NCBI GenBank assembly: GCA_025054635.1
Contig: JANWZM010000030.1
Coordinates: 1 to 39,441, forward strand
Length of the DNA stretch: 39,441 nucleotides
Origin: Thermoflexales bacterium
GTDB lineage: Bacteria; Chloroflexota; Anaerolineae; J036; Brachytrichaceae
Direction of reading: 5' to 3'
Below the pieces are notes generated by a model that did no database searches, was not told where the DNA came from, and was given only the letters and a program-made list of their open reading frames with translations. Below, in pieces: positions 26,652-35,426 of the stretch (the first letter of the stretch is position 1; each line of letters starts with the position of its first letter). A program made the position numbers and the translations under genes.

Positions 26652-28117
26652 TAATTGCCCTCCGCTTCTGCCAACGCCCCAAGGCCGGCGACGATCTCCT
26701 CCATCTTCATGCCGCGCGACCCCTTGACCAGGATGACGCAGCGCTCAGTGACGAGCTGCTGCAGCAGCGATAGCGCCTCCTCGTTTGTGTTGACGTGAAA
26801 GACGCGCTCAGGTTTTGCGCCGCACTCGATAGCTGCTCGGCACATCCAAGCAGCGCGGGCGCCAACTCCGATGAAGTAGTCAGCCACACTGCCTGCACGG
26901 CAGCCGACTTCCTCGTGTGCTTGGCGTTCTAACTCGCCGAGTTCGAACATGTCGCCCAACACAGCAACGCGCGGCCCATGCTCGCTGATTTCGCTCAGCA
27001 AATTCAGCGCAGCTAGAGTGGATTCGCGGCTGGCGTTGTAGGCGTCGTCCAGCACTAGCGAACCGCGCGGCCCTTTAGCCATCACTAAGCGAAGCTGCTC
27101 TCCGGGCGCGAAGAACGCCTCAGCGACCTCCTCCAGCGACATTCCTTCGATCAGCCCGACCGCAGCCGCGCGCAGCGCGGTGTGGACGCTGTGCCGCCCA
27201 AGCAGCGGCAAGCGCATTTTGAGGCTGCGCTTGTCGTAGTGCAGCGTGAACGCGATCCCGTTCAGCCCAAAACTTTCGATGTCGCTTGCGCGCACCTGCG
27301 CGGTCTCAGCCGTCCCGTACGTCACCACCCGCGCGCGCGTGAGCGCAGCCATGGCGCGGACGCGATCGTCGTCCTCGTTGAGCACAGCGACGCCGCCAAC
27401 TTCAGCCGGTGGCAGCGCCTGGACAAGCTCTGACTTTGCCTGAGCGATCCGCTCGATGCTGCCCAAGCGGGAGAGGTGCACTGGGGCGACCATCGTCACT
27501 ACGCCGATGTGAGGGCGCGCCCACTGGCAATAGCTGGCGATCTCGCCGAGTTGATGCATACCCATCTCAATTACCGCGCGCTCATGCGTCGGGCGCAGCT
27601 TGAGCAGTGTGAGCGGCACGCCAATCTCGTTGTTGTAGTTCCCTTCGCTTTTCAGCACGCGGAAGCGCGTTGCCAGCACTTGAGCGATTAGCTCCTTCGT
27701 TGTCGTCTTGCCCACACTGCCAGTCACACCGACGACGCGCAACTGCGGGTTGGCAGCGCGCAGCCGCCAGAAGGCAGAGAGCTGCTGAAGTGCTGCCAAG
27801 GGGTCTTCTACGCAGATCAGCAGCGGATCTTCGCGCGTCAGCGGCGTCTCGGGGTGTGCTACGTCAAGGCGCTGAGCTGAAACGCCATCGAGCAGCGCCA
27901 CTTTGCCGCGCTGCACTAGCGCGACGCGCGCACCGCGGCTCAGCGCGTCCGCGACGAAGTAGTGCCCATCGGTGTGCTCACCTGCCAGCGCTACAAACAT
28001 TGCGCCAGGTTGAGCCTGGCGCGAGTCGATCACAACATTCGTGATCGGCATGGCTTGAGCCTCTGTGCGGCGCAGCCCGCTGAGCGCCTCGATGACATCT
28101 GCAACCGTGAGTGTCAT
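26651..28117 (-). CDS. murF: UDP-N-acetylmuramoyl-tripeptide--D-alanyl-D-alanine ligase MurF
   Basis: VVIDSRQAQPGAMFVALAGEHTDGHYFVADALSRGA; GVTGSVGKTTTKELIAQVL; LVLDDAYNASRESTLAAL; VLVKGSRGMKMEEIV. Confidence 0.95.
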   Translation of the reverse strand: MTLTVADVIEALSGLRRTEAQAMPITNVVIDSRQAQPGAMFVALAGEHTDGHYFVADALSRGARVALVQRGKVALLDGVSAQRLDVAHPETPLTREDPLLICVEDPLAALQQLSAFWRLRAANPQLRVVGVTGSVGKTTTKELIAQVLATRFRVLKSEGNYNNEIGVPLTLLKLRPTHERAVIEMGMHQLGEIASYCQWARPHIGVVTMVAPVHLSRLGSIERIAQAKSELVQALPPAEVGGVAVLNEDDDRVRAMAALTRARVVTYGTAETAQVRASDIESFGLNGIAFTLHYDKRSLKMRLPLLGRHSVHTALRAAAVGLIEGMSLEEVAEAFFAPGEQLRLVMAKGPRGSLVLDDAYNASRESTLAALNLLSEISEHGPRVAVLGDMFELGELERQAHEEVGCRAGSVADYFIGVGARAAWMCRAAIECGAKPERVFHVNTNEEALSLLQQLVTERCVILVKGSRGMKMEEIVAGLGALAEAEGN

Positions 28118-28137
28118 AACCTCTGCATTCTATGGAC

Positions 28138-29859
28138 TCAGCCTGCCCGAGCCGAGGCAATGCCTGCGCGTCGGCACAGGTAGGCAACCACGTCGCGGAA
28201 CACAGGGCCAGTCGTCGGCGCTGCCCAGCGCGAGGACTGGGGCTGGTCTAGTTTTACGAGCACAGTGAATCTGGGTTCAAGCACAGGGGCAAAGCCCACA
28301 TAGGTCACGATGGTGGTCTCTTGTCTGACGCCGTTGCGATACCACTCGGCTGTGCCAGTCTTCCCAGCGGCTGGGCACTCTGGCGGAAGCGCCTGCGGCG
28401 TTGCGCGGCGGCTGGCGCGCGCCATCAGCTCCCGCAATGTGCGCGCGGTCTCGGCGCTGATCACGACCCGCGACGGAGTGGGCTGCTTGTGGACGACTGT
28501 GCTGTTCACTGGCTTCCACTTGCGCACAACGTAGGGTTGCATCCACATCCCATCGTTAGCGACTGTGTTGAAGGCGTTGAGCACTTGGATCGGAGTCGCC
28601 ATCATCCCCTGACCAAAGCTGTTCGTGGCTAGGTCTGTGCGCGACCACTCCACATCCCGCGGCGTGCGCAACCGCCCAGGCGACTCGTTGGCAAGGTCAA
28701 TCCCTGTAATGCTGCCGAACCCGAATAGGCTCAGGCGCTCGTAGAAGTCCTTCGCGCCGAGGTCGAGCGCGATCTGTGCTGTGGGCACGTTCAGGGACAG
28801 CGCTAACACGTCCTCGATGCTGGCACGCCCTCGCCGAATGCCCTCGGCATTGCGGATCGCTCGCCCCGAGATCACCAACCTGCCCGTGTCGGTCAGAATG
28901 CTGTTAGGCGTGATCAGCCCTTTCTCCAGCCCAGCCGCGATTGTCATCACTTTGAGCACCGAGCCAGGCTCGTAGGGCACGCTCACCACAGGGTCAACAA
29001 GCAAACCCGGCTGCGCAGCTAACTCGACGGCGCGGTTGGGGTCGTAGCCTGGCGCGACTGCCGAAGCCAAGATTGCGCCTGTGCGGGTGTCCATGACCAC
29101 AATGACACCGCTCTGGGCGCGCGTTTCCTGTAACGCCTGTTGCAGGCGTTGCTCGACATAAGTTTGCAGCGCTAGATCCACGGTGAGCACCAGGTCTGCT
29201 CCTTCAAGCGTCGGCGTGACAACCAGCACATCGGTGCGGCCGCGCTCGCGGCGGACACCAGGCGGAGGGTTAAGCTCGCTGTCGTAGTAGCCCTCTACGC
29301 CTGCGTAGCCTTTCGGCTGCAAGCTGACGAAGCCAATGAGCGGACCCGCGACTAGCCCTTGGGGGTAGACCCTTGCCCAGCCCTTCTCGACGAGGAGACC
29401 GCGTAGTTTGCGCGCCGCAACCGTCGTGGTCAACATGTGCGTGACCTCGGGTGAGAGGTTGTAGGCGAGGATCGTGCTCAGAGTCGGCGTCGGCGAGCGG
29501 CTATCAGCGATGATGCCGCGAATCTGCTGCTGAAGCTGCTCCACAGGGCGACCTGTGGCGGGGGAGAGTGCCTCTGCCAGTGCCGACACCTGTGCTGACA
29601 GGTCGGGTTCAGCCGACAGGGCGGCTGGATCAAGGCGCACGAGGTAGGCGCGCTGGCTCACTGCGAGCACAGCGCCAGAGCGATCAAAAATTCGCCCGCG
29701 CGGTGCAGGGTTGAGGTAGGTCTTCAGTTGCTGGTAGCGCGCTTGTGCAGCGTAGCGCTGTCCCTCTACCACCTGTACGCGCAGCGCTTGAACCAACGCA
29801 AGCACAAGCAGCAGGCTGAAGACAAGCCCTAAAGTGAGCAACCGACGCGACGAGAGCAC
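28138..29859 (-). CDS. ftsI: Peptidoglycan D,D-transpeptidase FtsI / class B PBP (likely GTG start 29859 with GGAGGT SD)
   Basis: PBP dimerisation domain RGRIFDRSGAVLAVSQRAYLV; active-site YEPGSVLKV; AAGKTGTAEW. Confidence 0.93.
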   Translation of the reverse strand: MLSSRRLLTLGLVFSLLLVLALVQALRVQVVEGQRYAAQARYQQLKTYLNPAPRGRIFDRSGAVLAVSQRAYLVRLDPAALSAEPDLSAQVSALAEALSPATGRPVEQLQQQIRGIIADSRSPTPTLSTILAYNLSPEVTHMLTTTVAARKLRGLLVEKGWARVYPQGLVAGPLIGFVSLQPKGYAGVEGYYDSELNPPPGVRRERGRTDVLVVTPTLEGADLVLTVDLALQTYVEQRLQQALQETRAQSGVIVVMDTRTGAILASAVAPGYDPNRAVELAAQPGLLVDPVVSVPYEPGSVLKVMTIAAGLEKGLITPNSILTDTGRLVISGRAIRNAEGIRRGRASIEDVLALSLNVPTAQIALDLGAKDFYERLSLFGFGSITGIDLANESPGRLRTPRDVEWSRTDLATNSFGQGMMATPIQVLNAFNTVANDGMWMQPYVVRKWKPVNSTVVHKQPTPSRVVISAETARTLRELMARASRRATPQALPPECPAAGKTGTAEWYRNGVRQETTIVTYVGFAPVLEPRFTVLVKLDQPQSSRWAAPTTGPVFRDVVAYLCRRAGIASARAG

Positions 29860-29884
29860 TGCATTACCTCCTGTGCGGTCCACC

Positions 29885-30211
29885 TCAGCGGTTGGCGCCC
29901 GTGAGCAGCACCTCTTGCTCCTCTGGGGGGGCAAAGCCGAGCTGTCGCGCCCGCCCAACCATCACGCGCGGCGAGGTCACCTCGCTGATCTCAACCCATA
30001 GCTGATTGGACTGTTCCTGCAGTTCGATTTGCTGCTGCTCGAGCCGTTCGAGCTCTTCCAGCAGCGCCACGTTCTCGGTGCTCAGCCACAGCCACAGTAC
30101 GGCAAGCGCCAAGAAAATAACTGTGCTCACGACCACGATGAGCAGCGCAGCGCGCTCAGACACGCGGACGTTTGCCAGCCAGTCTCGAGTTTTGCGGATC
30201 GCGTTTGTCAC
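29885..30211 (-). CDS. FtsL/DivIC-like septum protein (likely GTG start 30211)
   Basis: Short protein, single TM then coiled coil (LLEELERLEQQQIELQEQSNQLWVEI); position between rsmH and ftsI. Confidence 0.75.
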   Translation of the reverse strand: MTNAIRKTRDWLANVRVSERAALLIVVVSTVIFLALAVLWLWLSTENVALLEELERLEQQQIELQEQSNQLWVEISEVTSPRVMVGRARQLGFAPPEEQEVLLTGANR

Positions 30212-30215
30212 CCTG

Positions 30216-31124
30216 TCAACCTCCGATGCGCTCGGCGACGCGCAGCCGTGCGCTGCGCGCGCGCGGATTGACTGCAATTTCCTCGGGCGAGGGCATGATC
30301 GGTCGTCGCGTGAGCAACTTCAGCCGCGGTGGCGAGGCATTCGCCTTACCAAACCCAGGCGAGTAAGCCTGCGGCATGGACTCGTGCCTGAAGGTCTCTT
30401 TCACGATGCGATCCTCGAGTGAGTGAAACGCGATGACGGCAATCCGCCCTCCCTCAGCCAAGAGATCGATCAAGCGCGGCAGGGCTTCGCGCAGGCGGCG
30501 CAGTTCATCGTTGACGGCGATGCGCAACGCCTGAAAGACTTGCGTCGCAGGATGAATCCGCCTAGAGCGCGGCTTGATGATGTCAGCGACGACATCGCGT
30601 AACTGGCTTGTGCTGCGCAGCGGGCGTGCGCGCCAGATCGCCTGCGCGACGTGCATGGCGTTGGGCACCTCGCCATATTCGCGCAGCACGCGGGCAAGCG
30701 TGGCGAGGTCTGTCGTGTCGAGCCATTCAGCGGCACTGATGCCTGCTGTTGGGTCGAAGCGCATGTCCAGCGGCCCTTCGCGCATGAACGAAAAGCCGCG
30801 GGCGGGGTCTTCGAGCTGATTCGCCGACAAGCCGAGGTCGACCAGCACGCCGTCCACGGGGGCGAACCCAAGCTGACGCGCTCGCGTCGGCGCTTCATCA
30901 AGCCAGCATGGGTGCAGGATCAAGCGTTCGTCGGGGATGCACGCGCGCACGCGCACAATCGCAGCCGGGTCGGCGTCAAAGCCCAACACCAAGCCATCTG
31001 GCGCGCAACGCTCGAGAAGCCCTGCGGCGTGCCCGCCGTTGCCCACAGTGCAATCTAGGTAGCGCCCGCCGGGACGCGGCTGTAACGCTCGCATCACTTC
31101 GTCAAACAGAACTGGCACATGCAT
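30216..31124 (-). CDS. rsmH: 16S rRNA (cytosine(1402)-N(4))-methyltransferase RsmH (MraW)
   Basis: HVPVLFDEVMRALQPRPGGRYLDCTVGNGGHAAGLL; DGVLVDLGLSANQLEDPARGFSF; GGRIAVIAFHSLEDRIVKETF. Confidence 0.96.
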   Translation of the reverse strand: MHVPVLFDEVMRALQPRPGGRYLDCTVGNGGHAAGLLERCAPDGLVLGFDADPAAIVRVRACIPDERLILHPCWLDEAPTRARQLGFAPVDGVLVDLGLSANQLEDPARGFSFMREGPLDMRFDPTAGISAAEWLDTTDLATLARVLREYGEVPNAMHVAQAIWRARPLRSTSQLRDVVADIIKPRSRRIHPATQVFQALRIAVNDELRRLREALPRLIDLLAEGGRIAVIAFHSLEDRIVKETFRHESMPQAYSPGFGKANASPPRLKLLTRRPIMPSPEEIAVNPRARSARLRVAERIGG

Positions 31125-31130
31125 CGCGCC

Positions 31131-31559
31131 TCAGACGCCTAACTTCGCCCAGATGTTCTGGTCGGCTGCATGCGTGCGTATTTCCTGCTGGGCGCGATCC
31201 CATTCAGATGCATTCCACAGCTCAATGAACCGCCCCACGCCGACGATGATGACTTCGCCGGCGAGGGCAGCGTAGTCGCACAGCGCCTGCGGAATGACCA
31301 CACGGTTTTGCTTGTCGGGCACTGTGTCGTAAGCATTTGTGAACAGCAGCCGGCGCAACGTTGCTGCCTCGCGATCCATCAAGGGCAGCGCACTCACGCG
31401 CTCGAACAGCGCTTGAAACTCCTCTGCTGGGTATACAAGCAGGCACTTGTCCATCCCGGCGGTGATCACAACGCCGTCAGCAAGGCGTGTGCGGAACTTC
31501 GCTGGCAACGCCAGGCGGTTCTTGTCGTCCAATGTATGGACAAACATGCCTAAAAACAT
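31131..31559 (-). CDS. mraZ: Transcriptional regulator MraZ
   Basis: MFLGMFVHTLDDKNRLALPAKFRTRLADGVVITAGMDKCLLVYP; duplicated AbrB-like fold. Confidence 0.95.
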   Translation of the reverse strand: MFLGMFVHTLDDKNRLALPAKFRTRLADGVVITAGMDKCLLVYPAEEFQALFERVSALPLMDREAATLRRLLFTNAYDTVPDKQNRVVIPQALCDYAALAGEVIIVGVGRFIELWNASEWDRAQQEIRTHAADQNIWAKLGV

Positions 31560-31589
31560 AAAAGCACAAGTGGAGAGCCGCTGGTCGCA

Positions 31590-31623
31590 CCACGATGCAC
31601 CACTCTACCCCACTTTGCGCCAC
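31590..31623 (-). promoter_or_regulatory. Predicted MraZ operator: four GTGG boxes at exact 10-nt period
   Basis: Minus strand GTGGC gcaaa GTGGG gtaga GTGGT gcatc GTGGT; plus-strand CCAC at 31590, 31600, 31610 and 31620. Confidence 0.75.
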
Positions 31624-31624
31624 C

Positions 31625-31652
31625 ATCATACACTGAAGCCTCTAATCCGCAA
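31625..31652 (-). promoter_or_regulatory. Predicted promoter of the dcw cluster
   Basis: Minus strand TTGCGG-N16-TATGAT immediately upstream of the GTGG boxes. Confidence 0.6.
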
Positions 31653-31740
31653 CAAAGCGCCTCCTCAACCCCTGCTGAAGCACTTGTCCGCAGCCCTGCG
31701 TCGCTGATGGGCAGCCAAATGCAGTGCAATAATCCGGGGC

Positions 31741-32589
31741 ATGGAACCGCGAGTTGCCTTCGAGATCGGGCCGATCAAGGTTCACTGGTATGGGATCGCG
31801 GTCACACTCGGCATTCTGACAGCGACGTTCATCGCCTCGCGCGAGCTAAAACGCCGCAGCCTCGACGTGGCTTTGGCTTGGGACGGGGTGCTGTGGGTCA
31901 CTGGGTTCGGGCTTGTCGGTGCGCGGCTGTATCACGTCTTATCGTCGCCAAATGACGGGGTGAGCGGCGGCTGGGCGTACTACAGCCAAAACCCGCTGCA
32001 GATCTTTGCAGTGTGGAACGGAGGGTTGGGCATCTTTGGAGGGCTGCTCGGCGGCACGCTTGGCTTGTGGCTCTTCACGCGCAAGCATGGCGTGCCGTTC
32101 TGGATCGTTGCGGACAGCGCTGCGCCTGGCGTTGCGCTCGGGCAGGCGGTCGGTAGGTGGGGCAACTACTTTAACCAGGAACTCTACGGAGGCCCAACAG
32201 GCTCTTCGTGGTGGGGAGTCACTATTGACCCACCCTACCGCATCCGCACGCCCTACGCGGACTACACAGACCTGGCAACTTTCCCGCCAGAGACTCGGTT
32301 TCACCCCACTTTCCTCTACGAGTCGGTGTGGAATCTGATTGGATTCGCGTTGCTCATCTGGCTTAGCCGACGCTGGGCTTCTCGCCTGCGCGAGGGAGAT
32401 TGCGCAGGGGGTTATTTGGTTTGGTATGGCGTAGGGCGAGCCTGGATTGAGCTTCTCTTCCGACCTGACGCATGGACGATTGGCAGTGTGCCAACCGCTG
32501 TCCTTTTCGCTGCTGCATTTGTCGTGCTCGGGGTGGGTGTGCTCGTGGCAAATCGCCTGTCCGTGCCCCTGAGCACCCAGCGCGCATAA
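31741..32589 (+). CDS. lgt: Prolipoprotein diacylglyceryl transferase Lgt
   Basis: FEIGPIKVHWYGIAVTLGIL; GQAVGRWGNYFNQELYGGPT; HPTFLYESVWNLIGF. Confidence 0.95.
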   Translation: MEPRVAFEIGPIKVHWYGIAVTLGILTATFIASRELKRRSLDVALAWDGVLWVTGFGLVGARLYHVLSSPNDGVSGGWAYYSQNPLQIFAVWNGGLGIFGGLLGGTLGLWLFTRKHGVPFWIVADSAAPGVALGQAVGRWGNYFNQELYGGPTGSSWWGVTIDPPYRIRTPYADYTDLATFPPETRFHPTFLYESVWNLIGFALLIWLSRRWASRLREGDCAGGYLVWYGVGRAWIELLFRPDAWTIGSVPTAVLFAAAFVVLGVGVLVANRLSVPLSTQRA

Positions 32590-32606
32590 TGCGAGTGCTT
32601 GGGTAG

Positions 32607-33458
32607 ATGCCGCGCTATATCCGCGACCCGTATGAGTTTCCAGGTGATGAAGACCTGCCGCTCTACGAGGGGCGCGTCCGACGCCGCAAGCCTGTCGTCT
32701 GGCCGATCTATGCCTTGGGTTTAGTCGCGGTTTGTGTTGCAGCCATACTTGGTGTTGACTGGGTGCAGGGGTGGCAAGAGCAGGACGAAAGCTGCGTGGG
32801 CTGCCACACGCCACAGCACGAGGCTTACCTCGATCGCGCTCGTGCAGCAGTAGCTGGGGCCGTTCCAGCCGATCTATCCAGCCATCACTACCAGCACCTG
32901 CACGGGACAGGGGCTACTCTGCGGTGCATTGACTGCCACCGTGGCGACCATGGCACGCGCGCCCGCGCTGAGACGCTATGGCTAAGCGCTCGCATGACTG
33001 CACGCTGGCTCGCCGGCGTTGACGATCGCACTCTAGAGAAGACCACACTCACGCTCACCGTTCGCAGCGGGGTCACTCAGACTGTGCCCCAAACATTCCT
33101 GGCGCTGAGCGAACCGCACCTGTCTAACGATGGATGCGTGCAATGTCATCAAGACACGCTGCTCGTCGCTGGCATGGGGAATCACACCCACAACATGCTC
33201 CCCCAGGCGTATGCCTTGTGGGCGAACGGCGCGCGGCTGATACCTCCTCGCGATGACCCGGATCCTCAAACGCTGATTGCGCGCGGGCTTGTGCGCTACC
33301 CGACGACGCTGTACTGCTCAAATTGCCATCAAACGCATCGCAGCATTGACGCGCCGGGTTACTTGGATTGGCTCAACGTCGTCAAGCCTGCTTGCGAGCA
33401 ATGTCACCGCGAGGTCGGCGCAGGTCCTGCTGAAGTGCAGCCTCCTGCGGGCGAGTGA
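32607..33458 (+). CDS. Membrane-anchored multiheme cytochrome c (five CxxCH motifs)
   Basis: N-terminal TM (VVWPIYALGLVAVCVAAILGVDWV); CVGCH, CIDCH, CVQCH, CSNCH, CEQCH. Confidence 0.85.
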   Translation: MPRYIRDPYEFPGDEDLPLYEGRVRRRKPVVWPIYALGLVAVCVAAILGVDWVQGWQEQDESCVGCHTPQHEAYLDRARAAVAGAVPADLSSHHYQHLHGTGATLRCIDCHRGDHGTRARAETLWLSARMTARWLAGVDDRTLEKTTLTLTVRSGVTQTVPQTFLALSEPHLSNDGCVQCHQDTLLVAGMGNHTHNMLPQAYALWANGARLIPPRDDPDPQTLIARGLVRYPTTLYCSNCHQTHRSIDAPGYLDWLNVVKPACEQCHREVGAGPAEVQPPAGE

Positions 33459-33468
33459 GCTGGCGGGA

Positions 33469-34209
33469 TCACTCACGGATGAACTCAACGCGCTGGTAGC
33501 CCGACAGGAGCAGCACGCGCTCGACGGCGATTTCCGCATTTCGCTGCGCGTCGTCGAGCAAACCGCTTTCAACTGCAGCCTGTCGAATTGCTTGCAGCGC
33601 CTTATCCCGCGCTTGGGTTTCTAACTCTTTTGTCTCGGGCAGCAGCAGCAGATTTGTGCGGTCGTACACTCGGGTAGCGCACGGGTGATTGGCGTCGTCA
33701 ATTAGGTAGGCATCAAGCAGCCTAGCGCGTGGCAAACGGACTTGCACTGTCACGCCGTCCGTGCTCACGCGCACATCGGCTTCGCCGAGCTGCGATAGGT
33801 CAACCCCTGCTTTGACGCGCCCACAGGCAATCAGCACCAAGCGCTCGTAGATGACGTTGCCGACACGCGCTTTCTCAGCCTCGACAACAGTTGACATCAG
33901 GGTTTGAGCCGTGGCGAGTTCGCTCACCGCGCGCACTTGAAGCAGCGCAGGCGGCCTGGGCATAAGCGTCGGCGTGGCATTCGGTAGCAGGGTGCCAACC
34001 GCGCGGATGGGGTTGTTGCGTTCGACGAAACCGATCACCTCGCGCACGGCTGAGAAGATCAACACGGCAGAGATGATCGTCCCGAGCGCCAATATGCCGC
34101 TGCCAATCGCGCAGCCCAGCACGATGGGTGAGGGCTGTCGTGCGGGTGGTGGCGGTGGAGGCAGCGGCTCAGGCAACGCCGGAGGTGCGTTGCCGGGCAG
34201 TTCAGACAT
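33469..34209 (-). CDS. DUF4230 domain protein with Pro-rich N-terminus and one TM
   Basis: LLQVRAVSELATAQTLMSTVVEAEKARVG… resembles DUF4230; 8-nt overlap with the upstream gene. Confidence 0.65.
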   Translation of the reverse strand: MSELPGNAPPALPEPLPPPPPPARQPSPIVLGCAIGSGILALGTIISAVLIFSAVREVIGFVERNNPIRAVGTLLPNATPTLMPRPPALLQVRAVSELATAQTLMSTVVEAEKARVGNVIYERLVLIACGRVKAGVDLSQLGEADVRVSTDGVTVQVRLPRARLLDAYLIDDANHPCATRVYDRTNLLLLPETKELETQARDKALQAIRQAAVESGLLDDAQRNAEIAVERVLLLSGYQRVEFIRE

Positions 34210-34492
34210 CCTGCGCCTGAGGCACAGCTGCAAGCAACCCTAGCTTGCGCGCGTGCTCTTCTAGCTTGCGTGTGCTAGGCTCAACTAAGCGCGAGCCGTC
34301 CCAAAACACAATCGTCGGAATGCTGCGCATTCCGTTATTGACTGACTTAACGTATTCTTCGGCAGCCTTGTCCTTGTCAACATCAATCCATTCATACGGG
34401 ATGTTGTTGTTGTCAAACCAGCTTCGCGCACGGCGCGTGTCGCCACACCACATCGCGCCGTAAAACTTGATCGTGCCAACGGTCTCAGCCAT
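34202..34492 (-). CDS. Glutaredoxin/mycoredoxin-like protein with a CGDT active site
   Basis: GTIKFYGAMWCGDTRRARSWFDNNNIPYEWIDVDKDKAAEEYV…SIPTIVFWDGSRLVEPS. Confidence 0.8.
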   Translation of the reverse strand: MAETVGTIKFYGAMWCGDTRRARSWFDNNNIPYEWIDVDKDKAAEEYVKSVNNGMRSIPTIVFWDGSRLVEPSTRKLEEHARKLGLLAAVPQAQDV

Positions 34493-34733
34493 CGCTCAAC
34501 TACCCTCTCTACATATGCTCCCTTTTGGGATTCTAACAACGCCTCTCATCGTCTGAGGATTGGCAAAGAGCGCCAGGGCTGCGCAGCGAGCGTGGATTGG
34601 TACAGCAATCCGTGCGACTGTGCGAATGCAGGTCTGGTATGTTGGGTGGAGTGCGTTGTCTCGCAAGGTGTAAGCGAAGTTTAAGGTTTGTTCTGCTCGT
34701 CCCAGGTTAAACTGAGAGGGAAGAGAGGGCAGG

Positions 34734-35426
34734 GTGCAGATTGAGCATATGCCCATGGTCGAAGTCTCTCCTGCGGTTGAACAAGCTCGCGCCCAGATTG
34801 CAGCGATCGGTCGTCTGCTCTACGAGCGCCGGCTGACGGACGCGGCTGGCGGCAACATCAGCGTTCGGGTTGGCGACCTCGTTTGTCTCACCCCGCGCTA
34901 CAGCGGCTCGAAGCGCCGCTGGCAGCTTTGCCCAGACGACGTGCTGGTTGTTGACCTGGAAGGCAATCGCCTCGCCGGCGAGGGTGATCTCTCGCGCGAA
35001 AGCAAGGTTCACTTGCGGCTTTACCGTGAGTTTCCCGACGGCACAGCCGTTATTCACGCGCACCCGCAGCACGTGTTGGTGTTCTGTGTTGCGCGCCAGC
35101 CCATCCCGCCCGTGTTGGAGGCAACGCTGAAGTTCGGCACGATCCCTGTTATTCCCTTCGCCCCTGCTCACAGTGCTGACCTTGCTGAGTTCGTCGCGCA
35201 AGGCTTGCGCGGTCAGGAGGCGCGCATCCGCAAGCAAGCCGCGGCTGTTCTCGCCCCGTGGCACGGCATCTTCTGCATCGGCAAAGACTTGGACGCAACT
35301 TACGACGCGGTTGAGCGCATCGACACCAACGCCCGGCTGATCTTAATGAGCCGGGCGCTGATAACCCCAGAGCAACTTGCCCGCGAGCAGGCAGCACTGC
35401 TCGAGGCGGTAGCGAAAAGTCACTAG
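34734..35426 (+). CDS. Class II aldolase/adducin family protein (start may be 34749)
   Basis: RLTDAAGGNISVRVGDLVCLTP; ESKVHLRLYREFPDGTAVIHAHPQHVLVF; LAPWHGIFCIGKDLDATYDAVERID. Confidence 0.88.
   Translation: MQIEHMPMVEVSPAVEQARAQIAAIGRLLYERRLTDAAGGNISVRVGDLVCLTPRYSGSKRRWQLCPDDVLVVDLEGNRLAGEGDLSRESKVHLRLYREFPDGTAVIHAHPQHVLVFCVARQPIPPVLEATLKFGTIPVIPFAPAHSADLAEFVAQGLRGQEARIRKQAAAVLAPWHGIFCIGKDLDATYDAVERIDTNARLILMSRALITPEQLAREQAALLEAVAKSH

Noticed and set aside
31939-32814. 291-aa minus-strand ORF opposite lgt
   Set aside because: Antisense to a clear lgt; no family signature.
34500-34733. Possible tRNA or ncRNA between the glutaredoxin-like gene and the aldolase
   Set aside because: No cloverleaf, TΨC motif or terminator seen; more likely a divergent promoter region.
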